In this document: positions 1 through 7,608 of the stretch, piece after piece | Numbering within the stretch: position 1 is the stretch's first letter | Layout of the letters: each line of letters starts with the position of its first letter | NCBI GenBank assembly: GCA_016795105.1 | Contig: JAEUIH010000040.1 | Span: forward strand, 1 to 64,000 | DNA: 64,000 nt | Source: Planctomyces sp. | GTDB lineage: Bacteria; Planctomycetota; Planctomycetia; Planctomycetales; Planctomycetaceae | Reading direction: 5' to 3' | Program-made: the position numbers and the translations under genes | The notes under the pieces: model-generated | Seen by the model: the letters and a program-made list of their open reading frames with translations, nothing else | Told to the model about the DNA's origin: nothing | The model's database searches: none

Positions 1-81
1 CTTCTGAGCCATCGCTGGGTCCCTTTCTAAAGCTCAGAATAAGAGATTATACTGTCCCTGGAACCTGCAGCACCCCAAAGG

Positions 82-310
82 GTTAGGTCTTTGGCAGAAG
101 GATGGGAGCAGGAGAATCGTTGAGCACTGCATTGTTCTGCCGTCATTCTCTTGCGATACGAGAACACTCAAGAGCTGTGCTTGTGGTTTTGAATTCGAAT
201 CACAGGCAGGGGCGGCGTTATGACCACGGAATACGCGGAAGAATCGAAGAAGTACACAGTTGTGTTTTTCCGTGTCCTCCGTGTATTCCGTGGTTACCCA
301 TCGCGTTGGC
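82..310. repeat. Dispersed intergenic repeat, copy A
   Basis: This gene-free stretch at the left edge carries a long unit that recurs twice near 6.9-7.3 kb. It begins around GGTCTTTGGCAG (near 85), runs through the shared core GATACGAGAACACTCA, and ends in a CCACGGAATACGCGGAAG-type motif. Near 275-297 comes an inverted counterpart of that motif (TTCCGTG...GTATTCCGTGG). The short open frames across it translate differently in each copy and are not genes. No coding, tRNA or IS signature was seen in 1-350. Confidence 0.7.
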
Positions 311-350
311 AGCGGCTCGGGATTTCGTGGTTGCCCGTGGTGCTGGGTGG

Positions 351-857
351 TTACTTGCGGGCTGCGATTGTTGTCATGGCGGATTGGACCATCTTGCGGG
401 CTTCGATTGCTCGCAGGATTGCATTCCGGAAGGAACCGGCGTCGCCTACGGCGTCGAGTCTCAAAACTGTCTGGCCGTTCGCACCCTTTAGTTTGATGTC
501 GGATGCTCGGTAAAACTTCTGCCCCGGCCTCTGTTCCAGTTCAACATCTTCGATCTGGCTGAAGTCAACAGTACTGATCCGGCGGTTGCCCAAAGATGCC
601 CAAACCTGTACCGAACGGTTCGTAAGGACATAACGCTGTCCTGTCGCCTTGGTCACAAGGTACAACAATGCGGCAAGCGGTGCAGTTGGCAGTGCAAATA
701 GTACAGCGGAAATGGTGGGGCCGCAGACTCGAATCGGTATGCAGTCGTAGAGCTGTCCCAGCAGCCGACCAATCGCTGTTGCGGAAATGGACGGATAGAC
801 CGTCATGATTTTCGCTTCTGCGCTTGCGCTGACGCCAGCAATGGCCTGCACGGTCAT
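351..857 (-). CDS. PH-domain (bPH_2/DUF304-like) membrane protein
   Basis: A protein of about 168 residues, read from the ATG at 857. The middle holds a hydrophobic stretch (residues about 45-70: PTISAVLFALPTAPLAALLY) that looks like a membrane hairpin. It is followed by a bacterial PH-like domain with the typical features YVLTNRSVQVW, a basic strand, and ISTVDFSQIEDVEL. Such bPH_2 domains sit on the cytoplasmic side of the membrane in small proteins of unknown role. The frame stays open upstream to 1097, but that extension is Lys/Gln-rich and derives from short tandem DNA repeats, so the internal ATG is preferred. The gene stands alone, with repeats on both sides. The family call is fairly sure; the function is unknown. 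Confidence 0.72.
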   Translation of the reverse strand: MTVQAIAGVSASAEAKIMTVYPSISATAIGRLLGQLYDCIPIRVCGPTISAVLFALPTAPLAALLYLVTKATGQRYVLTNRSVQVWASLGNRRISTVDFSQIEDVELEQRPGQKFYRASDIKLKGANGQTVLRLDAVGDAGSFRNAILRAIEARKMVQSAMTTIAARK

Positions 858-1120
858 GGTCGTTGGATCCAAACTGAATGTATTGAAGTTGCTCAAAACG
901 TGTGGAACGAAAATTAGCAGGCATTTCCAGTGAATTCCACCAACCCGAGTCCCATTCCCCCAACGGAGAACAAACGCCCCGGTTTTCCCTTTGCTTTGAC
1001 CGACTTTCTTCCTGCTTTGACCGGCTTTCATTTTGTCTTGGACAGCTTTCCGCCTGTTTTGAGTCGACATCTTGTAACGCTCGGAATTCGATCTCAACGA
1101 CCGTGTCTATCCAGCTTCTC

Positions 1121-1180
1121 TGTTTTCTCTGAATCTGTTTTCTCTAAATCTGTTTTCCCTGAATCTGGTTTCCCTGAATC
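1121..1180. repeat. 15-bp tandem repeat, four copies
   Basis: Four consecutive 15-bp units, TGTTTTCTCTGAATC and close variants, run from 1121 to 1180. A looser CTTTGACCGRCTTTC repeat lies near 1000-1035. Both period lengths are multiples of three, which keeps the flanking frames open and creates spurious open frames. Confidence 0.8.
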
Positions 1181-1263
1181 AAGGCCGCACTGCTCTGTGC
1201 CATACTGGCTCCACGCCGGGACAAAGCCGCATGAGATATTAAGTACTGTATGTATGTGCACTT

Positions 1264-1277
1264 ACTGTCGCGACAGT
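1264..1277. promoter_or_regulatory. Perfect 14-bp palindrome upstream of bamA
   Basis: ACTGTCGCGACAGT is a perfect inverted repeat in the 688-base gap between the PH-domain gene and bamA. It lies about 270 bases before the bamA start and could be an operator. No promoter hexamers could be assigned with confidence. Apart from this and the tandem repeats, nothing was recognised in 858-1545. Confidence 0.3.
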
Positions 1278-1545
1278 TACGGGGGTGTCGATTGTTCCCG
1301 ACAACACCGTCAGAGCTCAAATGAACCGTCAGACCGGGGGGCTCAACCGGTAATCGGTGCCAGAAATCGGCAGAAAACGAACGAAGTGGGGGCGATGTGC
1401 TGCGTTTGACCGGGGAACGTTGTCTCTGAGTACGTTGAAACCCCGGGGGGCGAGATTCGTCTTGAGTCGAAATGCCGTTTTGTGCAATGCTACCCGGGCC
1501 TCTCTCAAATTTTCCTATTCCTATCCCCACCGTGACACTCTGCTC

Positions 1546-4500
1546 ATGCCGATCATCCGAACGACAATTTCGCACCAGCGGCGTGTATCACGCTGGATTT
1601 CTGCGATTGCCGTGATGGTAATGACAACCCTGTGCGGGATTGGAATTACCCCGGCTGCTGCTCAGTTTGATGACTTTGAGCCCGGTTCAGGCGGTTTGGA
1701 AATTCCGTCGCGAGAATCCGACTTCTTTGGGGGGGATGAGTCTGCAGAGAAGTCTGTTGTTGACATCCGCGTCGAAGGCAACGAAACAATTCCCGAAGCT
1801 GTGATACTCCAGAAGATTCAGTCGCAGCCAAATCGACCATTGACGCAGCGTCTGGTCCGAGAAGATAAGCGATCACTTTCTGCGACTCGCTGGTTCTTCA
1901 GTGTCCAGGAACGATTTGAAGAAACGCCTCAGGGCACTGTCCTGATTTTCACTGTCGTCGAACGTCCGATTGTTCGCGAGGTCCAGTTTATTGGCAACAA
2001 GGGCGTCAAGAAGAAATATCTGGAAGCATGGACCGGTCTGAAAGCGGGCAGTCCGTTTGATCACTATGCCAACCGCGAAGCTGTGACTCGACTCGAACGT
2101 GAATACAAAGAGAAGGGTTACTTCTTTATCAAAGTAACGCTTGAAAAGGGCGGAAGTCCCGGAGAGCGTGAAGTTGTGTTTCGTATCGTGGAAGGTCCCA
2201 AGGTTCGAGTTCAACATCGAACTTTTGAAGGCAATAAGTTCTGGGGTGACGGCGACCTGAGAAAGAATCTGGCGTCAAAAGAAGCTCTCCTGGGTTTCTT
2301 TGGCGGACTCTATCGTCCCGAAACACTTCCCATGGACGTGGATGCCTTAAAACAGTTCTACCGGGCTGTAGGGTTCTTTGACGTCAAAGTGGATGTCAAA
2401 CCACGATTCTCGCCGGACAAGGCTTCGGTCGATCTGCACTTCATTATTGAAGAAGGTGTGCAGTACAAGGTTCGTGAAATTCGTTTTGTTGGTAATGAAG
2501 TCATTCCGACAAAGCGGCTTCAATCGGAATCTAAACTTCTGGCCGGTCAGTACTACAACTTTCATCCTCTGTCGAAAGACGTCAAGAGGATGTTGTCCTA
2601 CTACGGCGAAATGGGGCACTTTTTTGCGAGCGTTAATCCGGTTCCTCACTTCACAGAACAGCGTGGCATTGTTGATCTGGTGTTTGAGATCGATGAAGAC
2701 CGGCCGCGATATGTGAGGAACATCAATGTCGCATATGACGGCGATTTTCCTCACACGAAGCACACTGTCATTCTCGACCGCATGCTGGTCGCGCCAGGTC
2801 ATCTTGCAAATCCCGATCTGATCCGCCGCAGTAAGTCGAGAATCTCGGGAAGCGGACTGTTCGAACCGGGAGTCATCTTCGAACCGGTGCCTGTTGATCC
2901 GGAGCAGGAAAGCTTCGCTTCCACAGCAGCTTACATGAATCAGGCTCGTGGTCAGGATCCGGGATCGTCCGGTGGCTACGATGACTGGACCGAACGCTTC
3001 GCCGTGATGACTCGACGATCCGGCTACTACACGGCCATCGGAGTCTACCCATGGCTTGAAAATTCCGAAGGGGATAAATCTTCTGCGGATGTGGAGCAAC
3101 CGGCCACAGAACAAACAAGTTCGCACGAGTCCTCAAGTCAAGCTCCGGGCAGGGTTGAACTCAAAGGTCAGCCGCCGCAGGAACAAAGCGAACATCGTCC
3201 TCAGCATCTGATGGAAAAGCTGAGCTACACATCGAGCGTCGTATCAGACGGAGATTCCTCTGGCAGTAATTCCGGAGTCGGCAATTCTTCAGAGGTCAGC
3301 AATTCCTCAGAGTACGTTACTCAGGGTATTGCTTATCAGCAGACACCGATCGCCGGGGGTGATTCCACATCCGACGCGACGTTCCTGAAGCCGCTGTTTG
3401 GGCATTCGGGGGCGTTGGTCGGAGATGCAAAGCCAGCAGCAGATTCTTCGTTGCCGGTCGCTCAGCAATTCAGGGCTCAGGAATTGAACGGTCCCGGTGA
3501 ACAGATCGCCCGCAGTGAATTGAGCAGCAGTGAGTTCACCGGTTTCCGAACAGTGACGCCGGTTCAATTCTTTGATGACCTGCCGATTGCGTACGTTACG
3601 CCGTCTATGGAAGACCCGGATGCCCCTGTGATCCGTGCTCAGAGTCCTGATCGTCCGTTCGACCCTTCAGCTCCTCGTCCTTCCGACCCGGTGCTTGAAG
3701 GAAGTCCATATCGAAATCAGTTTCAGGCGATTCCTCCGGGCTGGGTTGACCTGAATGTGAGAGCAACCGAAGGTCGTACCGGGCGATTGATGTTTGGGGC
3801 CGGGATTAACAGTGATGCCGGACTTGTCGGCTCTTTCGTCTGGGACGAAACCAACTTCGACCTGTTTAATCCTCCGACAACCTTTGCTGACATCATTGAA
3901 GGGCGAGCATGGCGCGGTGGTGGTCAGCGATTCCGTGCAGAAGCGGCGCCTGGCGATATCGTCAGTCGGTATGCTCTGAGCTGGACCGATCCCTATTTTC
4001 TTTACTCCGATTACAGCCTGACTCTCAGCGGTTTCTACTTCAACCGGTTCTATCCGGACTGGAAAGAAGATCGACTGGGCGGTCGAATCGGAGTGGGTCG
4101 ACAATTGACAACCGAGTGGTCAGTGAACGCTGCTTTGCGTCTGGAAGAAGTCGAACTGAGCAATCCAACTGTTCCAACGCCGGCGGTTCTTCAGGATGCG
4201 ATTGGTCAGCATTTTCTGTCCACAATTCGAGGTTCCGCGACGCACGATACTCGCGACATGGCCATCATGCCGGGTGAAGGCCACTATTTCGATGTTGCCT
4301 ACGAACAGGCGTTTGGTGACTTCAGCTATCCACGTGTGGAAGCTGAAGGTCGTCAGTACTTTACTCTGTTCAATCGCCCGGACGGGTCCGGTCGTCAGGT
4401 GTTGACGCTGGCGGGAAATATCGGATGGAGTGGTGATGATACTCCGATCTTTGAACGCTACTACGCGGGTGGTTTCCAGTCGTTCCGCGGCTTCTCTTAC

Positions 4501-4806
4501 CGCGGCGTAACTCCTCGACAGGGCGGTGTCGCCGTCGGGGGTACATGGCAAATGCTGGGGTCTGTAGAATATCGAGTCCCTGTCACTGCGGATGATATGA
4601 TCAATGTGGTGGCGTTTACGGATTTCGGTACGGTCGAAGAAGAAATTTCTCTCGACAACTTCCGAGCAACGGCCGGCTTCGGTCTGCGAGTGGTCGTCCC
4701 AGCGATGGGCCCAGTGCCTCTGGCCTTTGACTTCGCATTCCCGATCATGTCTCAGGAATTCGACGACGAACGCATCTTCAGCTTCTACGTCGGTATTAAT
4801 CGCTAA
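1546..4806 (+). CDS. bamA: BamA/Omp85 outer-membrane protein assembly factor with long linker
   Basis: A protein of 1086 residues that inserts beta-barrel proteins into the outer membrane. The ATG at 1546 is preferred because it opens a clear signal peptide (basic start, hydrophobic core, cleavage after PAAA). Residues about 70-450 hold a series of POTRA domains, with recurring units such as DIRVEGNETI, VQFIGNKGV and IRFVGNEVIP. A Ser/Gln/Pro-rich, apparently disordered stretch follows (about 455-725). Residues about 728-1086 form the Omp85 barrel, with the loop-6 motif as FRGF at 980-983. The last residues are YVGINR rather than a terminal aromatic. Typical proteobacterial BamA has about 800 residues, so the linker is the main extra. 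The stop is followed at once by hairpin repeats. Confidence 0.9.
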   Translation: MPIIRTTISHQRRVSRWISAIAVMVMTTLCGIGITPAAAQFDDFEPGSGGLEIPSRESDFFGGDESAEKSVVDIRVEGNETIPEAVILQKIQSQPNRPLTQRLVREDKRSLSATRWFFSVQERFEETPQGTVLIFTVVERPIVREVQFIGNKGVKKKYLEAWTGLKAGSPFDHYANREAVTRLEREYKEKGYFFIKVTLEKGGSPGEREVVFRIVEGPKVRVQHRTFEGNKFWGDGDLRKNLASKEALLGFFGGLYRPETLPMDVDALKQFYRAVGFFDVKVDVKPRFSPDKASVDLHFIIEEGVQYKVREIRFVGNEVIPTKRLQSESKLLAGQYYNFHPLSKDVKRMLSYYGEMGHFFASVNPVPHFTEQRGIVDLVFEIDEDRPRYVRNINVAYDGDFPHTKHTVILDRMLVAPGHLANPDLIRRSKSRISGSGLFEPGVIFEPVPVDPEQESFASTAAYMNQARGQDPGSSGGYDDWTERFAVMTRRSGYYTAIGVYPWLENSEGDKSSADVEQPATEQTSSHESSSQAPGRVELKGQPPQEQSEHRPQHLMEKLSYTSSVVSDGDSSGSNSGVGNSSEVSNSSEYVTQGIAYQQTPIAGGDSTSDATFLKPLFGHSGALVGDAKPAADSSLPVAQQFRAQELNGPGEQIARSELSSSEFTGFRTVTPVQFFDDLPIAYVTPSMEDPDAPVIRAQSPDRPFDPSAPRPSDPVLEGSPYRNQFQAIPPGWVDLNVRATEGRTGRLMFGAGINSDAGLVGSFVWDETNFDLFNPPTTFADIIEGRAWRGGGQRFRAEAAPGDIVSRYALSWTDPYFLYSDYSLTLSGFYFNRFYPDWKEDRLGGRIGVGRQLTTEWSVNAALRLEEVELSNPTVPTPAVLQDAIGQHFLSTIRGSATHDTRDMAIMPGEGHYFDVAYEQAFGDFSYPRVEAEGRQYFTLFNRPDGSGRQVLTLAGNIGWSGDDTPIFERYYAGGFQSFRGFSYRGVTPRQGGVAVGGTWQMLGSVEYRVPVTADDMINVVAFTDFGTVEEEISLDNFRATAGFGLRVVVPAMGPVPLAFDFAFPIMSQEFDDERIFSFYVGINR

Positions 4807-4807
4807 A

Positions 4808-5089
4808 GTAGCAGGCACTCTCCGAGTGCCGTCCGCTGCGATTTGTGCGTTAAAGTAGCAGGCACATTCCATGTGCCGTCCGCCGTGCCCAGGTTGCGTT
4901 TTCTTTTTTGCGATGTTTAATTTGCGCTCGGTAGGGGTGTTGCGGACGGCAGACGGAGTCTGCCTGCTACAGTAGCAGGCACTCTCCGAGTGCCGTCCGC
5001 AGTGTTCGGCGTGCGTTTTCTTTTTTTGCGATGTGCAATTTGCGCTCGGGTAGGGGTGTTGCGGACGGCAGACGGAGTCTGCCTGCTAC
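4808..5089. repeat. Palindromic hairpin repeats (AGTAGCAGGC family)
   Basis: Five copies of a 29-base element begin or end with GTAGCAGGC and have a GGCA...TGCC stem. Forward copies start at 4808, 4855 and 4972; inverted copies end at 4970 and 5089. About 116 bases (4855-4970) are nearly duplicated at 4972-5089. The first copy begins one base after the bamA stop. The same family makes up the 31.6-31.9 kb array. Each copy can fold as a stem-loop, and forward/inverted pairs can form long cruciforms. A role as transcription terminator or mRNA 3' end stabiliser is inferred. Confidence 0.88.
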
Positions 5090-5130
5090 AGATGCGAACA
5101 GTATCCTGTTGCTGGATTTTCTGATAATCT

Positions 5131-5155
5131 CAATCGAAAATTCGGATTTCGATTG
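5131..5155 (+). promoter_or_regulatory. 9-bp inverted repeat before the DUF447 gene
   Basis: CAATCGAAA and TTTCGATTG are separated by seven bases and followed by GTTTT. It could be a weak terminator for the upstream unit or an operator for the DUF447/beta-RFAP pair, which starts 48 bases later. Confidence 0.35.
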
Positions 5156-5202
5156 GTTTTAACAGTTCAAAATCACCGTTTTTGTGCAGGTCTGGTCAGC
5201 GA

Positions 5203-5775
5203 ATGATCATCGAAGGGCTCGTTACAAGCCTGGATTTCAGCGGGCGTCTGAATGTTGCTCCCATGGGACCAATCGTGGAGGGCGACTTTGAGTCTATTGT
5301 TCTGCGCCCGTTTCAGCCTTCGACCACATTTGACAATCTTAGCCAGCAGCGGTGTGGCGTTTTTCATGTTGTTGATGAAATTGATGTGATCGCTCGGGCT
5401 GCGATTGGTTGTCTCGACGTTGAGCCTGAAACTGTTCCGGCGGAAACGGTTGCCGGTCGAGTACTCGTGCGATGCTGCCGGTGGTTTGAGTTTCAGGTGA
5501 CTGCGATTGACACAACTCAGCAGCGATCGGTTATGAATTGCCGGATTGTTCATCGCGGAGAACGTCGACCGTACCTGGGCATGAATCGAGCTCGGAATGC
5601 GGTGATCGAAGCCGCTATTCTGGCGACTCGCATTCATCTCATTCCGGGCGAAGAAATCCAGCAATCATTCAGATCGCTGCGATCTGCGGTTGAGAAAACG
5701 GGAAATGAAGCAGAGTTTCGCGCCTTTCAGATACTCGCTGAATATGTCGCTCAGGGCGGGAGTCAAAAGGCATGA
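5203..5775 (+). CDS. DUF447 family protein (H4MPT-associated)
   Basis: A protein of 190 residues starting at the ATG at 5203; an in-frame TTG at 5182 is less likely. It resembles the DUF447 family, which has a flavin-reductase-like split-barrel fold: an N-terminal IIEGLVTSLDFSG strand, a DEIDVIARAAIG stretch, and the conserved RIVHRGERRPYLGMNRARNAVIEAAILATR region. In archaea and in bacteria with tetrahydromethanopterin, DUF447 genes sit among C1-carrier biosynthesis genes. Here the stop overlaps the ATG of a beta-RFAP synthase, a strong sign of shared function and translational coupling. The exact reaction is unknown. Confidence 0.75.
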   Translation: MIIEGLVTSLDFSGRLNVAPMGPIVEGDFESIVLRPFQPSTTFDNLSQQRCGVFHVVDEIDVIARAAIGCLDVEPETVPAETVAGRVLVRCCRWFEFQVTAIDTTQQRSVMNCRIVHRGERRPYLGMNRARNAVIEAAILATRIHLIPGEEIQQSFRSLRSAVEKTGNEAEFRAFQILAEYVAQGGSQKA

Positions 5776-6815
5776 TGCAGGTTGACGTCATTACCGGTTC
5801 ACGACTCCACTTCGGACTGATCTGTGGTACACCGGAATCCGGCTGGGTTTATGGTGGCATCGGTATGATGCTCCGGACTCCCGGATGGGCGTTGCGACTC
5901 ACTCACAACGGTGACTCCCGCAGCTCAGATGCGGCCACACAGGATGAAATTGTGGGACATCAGGGATCGGAACCCGATGCTGCTTTAGTCGTACGCATCC
6001 GAGAACTGTTAAGTCAGCTTTCAACGTCAATGCCTCGGTCATGGAACCTTCGATTAGAGCTTCTCCGCGAGATTCCTCGACATGTTGGATTCGGGTCAGG
6101 GACTCAGCTTGCACTCGCCGTCTCTGTCGGACTTCAAACGCTCTGCGGGCCTGATGTTCAGGGTAATCCGGAAGCATTTGCTTCGCGCCTGAAACGTGCT
6201 CAGCGATCGAGCATTGGAACAATCGGGTTTGAGCGAGGTGGGTTTTTGATTGACTTTGGAAAGAGTCAAACAACACCTTCAACAGAATCAGCCGATCGAT
6301 TTCAGCGGATTCGAATTCCGGAGGTTTGGCGGTTCTTAACGATCCGTCCTCTCGATCGGAGTGGGCTCTGCGGAGAATCCGAACGGCAGTATTTTGACCG
6401 TGCAGCGACGATGCCGGGCCAGCTTGTGGCAAATATGGACCAGATTATCCGCCGCGGTATTCAGCCAGCCCTGGAACAGCAAAACTTCGACCTGTTTGCT
6501 CGTTCGCTCAGCGAGTACGGCAACCTTGCCGGAACGTTTTACTCCAGCGAGCAGGGCGGAATATTCTCGGATCCTTCGATTGCAGAGCTCGCGGAGTTCC
6601 TGGCGAGAAATTCGATTGTCGGAACTGCTCAGTCTTCGTGGGGTCCAGCTGTCTGCGTTCCTGCGCAGAATGCGGAATCGGCCGAGCAGTTGCGTGAGAC
6701 CATCACCAACTATGCGACCAGCCATCATTATCACTGGCTGGTCGAAGTACACAGACCCCAGAACTACGGCGCTACGATCCGGATCCAGACCCCGGAAAGT
6801 CGGCAATTCTTCTGA
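5772..6815 (+). CDS. mptG: Beta-ribofuranosylaminobenzene 5'-phosphate synthase-like
   Basis: A 347-residue GHMP-kinase-superfamily protein. Beta-RFAP synthase condenses PRPP with an aminobenzoate to start the arylamine arm of tetrahydromethanopterin. Visible features are the opening GSRLHFGLI, the glycine-rich GGIGMML, and the GHMP loop PRHVGFGSGTQLALAVS near residues 95-111. The C-terminal end includes a WGPAVCVPA segment. The ATG overlaps the preceding DUF447 stop. Among bacteria, H4MPT-linked C1 enzymes are known in methylotrophs and planctomycetes, where they mostly serve formaldehyde oxidation. Other GHMP members are possible but fit less well. Confidence 0.8.
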   Translation: MMQVDVITGSRLHFGLICGTPESGWVYGGIGMMLRTPGWALRLTHNGDSRSSDAATQDEIVGHQGSEPDAALVVRIRELLSQLSTSMPRSWNLRLELLREIPRHVGFGSGTQLALAVSVGLQTLCGPDVQGNPEAFASRLKRAQRSSIGTIGFERGGFLIDFGKSQTTPSTESADRFQRIRIPEVWRFLTIRPLDRSGLCGESERQYFDRAATMPGQLVANMDQIIRRGIQPALEQQNFDLFARSLSEYGNLAGTFYSSEQGGIFSDPSIAELAEFLARNSIVGTAQSSWGPAVCVPAQNAESAEQLRETITNYATSHHYHWLVEVHRPQNYGATIRIQTPESRQFF

Positions 6816-6837
6816 TCACCCATGGCAGGGCTGGCGT

Positions 6838-7560
6838 TTTTGACCACGGAAGAATCGCAGGCAGGGTGGGCTTTTTAACCACGGAAGACACGGAATACAC
6901 TGAAGGATCGCAGGGGTTAAGGGGGTCGGCTTTGGCAGCAGAATGGGGGCAGGAGGATGGTGGAGCACTGCATTGTTGTGCCGTCATTCTCTCGCGATAC
7001 GAGAACACTCAGGAGCTGTGCTTGTGGTTTTTAATTAGAATCGCAGGCAGGGTAGGTGTTTTAACCACGGAAAACACGGAAAACACGGAAGGATCGCAGG
7101 GGTAAAAGGGTTCGGTCTTTGGCAGCAGAATGGGGGCAGGAGAATGGTGGAGCACTGCATTGTTGTGCCGTCATTCTCATGCCATACGAGAACACTCAGG
7201 AGCTGTGTTTGTGGTTTTGAATCGAATCGCAGGCAGGGTTGGCGTTTTGACCACGGAATACGCGGAAGAGACGGAGGAGACGGAAGAATCGCAGAAGTGC
7301 CCGATTGTGGTTTTTCGTGTGGTTGGTGTCTTTCGTGGTTACCAATCACGCTGGTTACACGCTGGATGAAGTCGGAATCAACGTACTGCGATCTTCGCTG
7401 CACAAAACGCGAGCACCAAACAGCTTACGCAACTCGCCGTTTAAAATCTTTGCGGCTCGAAAAGAATTCAACTGTTAGTAGTACGAAAGAGTCGCAGGGG
7501 TAGTTGATTGTGTTTTTCCGTGTCTTTCGTGTATTCCGTGGTTACCAATCGCGCTGTGTG
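6838..7560. repeat. Dispersed intergenic repeat, copies B and C with accessory motifs
   Basis: A gene-free stretch of about 790 bases between the beta-RFAP synthase gene and the VWA gene. It holds two tandem copies (from about 6928 and about 7114, period near 185) of the unit seen at 82-310. They share GGCAGCAGAATGGGGGCAGG, GATACGAGAACACTCAGGAG and GAATCGCAGGCAGGG. Each is bordered by ACCACGGAA-nACACGGAA strings, with inverted counterparts (TTTCGTGGTTACC, near 7325 and 7525). Open frames here are repeat artefacts. I see no transposase or RNA gene. Confidence 0.8.
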
Positions 7561-7608
7561 CGGGCGTTGCGAGAGGCTCGACATTACGGCGAAGCGTGTT
7601 GTTCAGGA

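Noticed and set aside
858-1097. N-terminal extension of the PH-domain protein
   Set aside because: Lys/Gln-rich peptide derived from short tandem DNA repeats, and the internal ATG at 857 fits the family start better.
2347-3126. 259-codon minus-strand frame
   Set aside because: Antisense to the BamA POTRA region.
4120-4872. 250-codon minus-strand frame
   Set aside because: Antisense to the BamA barrel and partly made of hairpin repeat.
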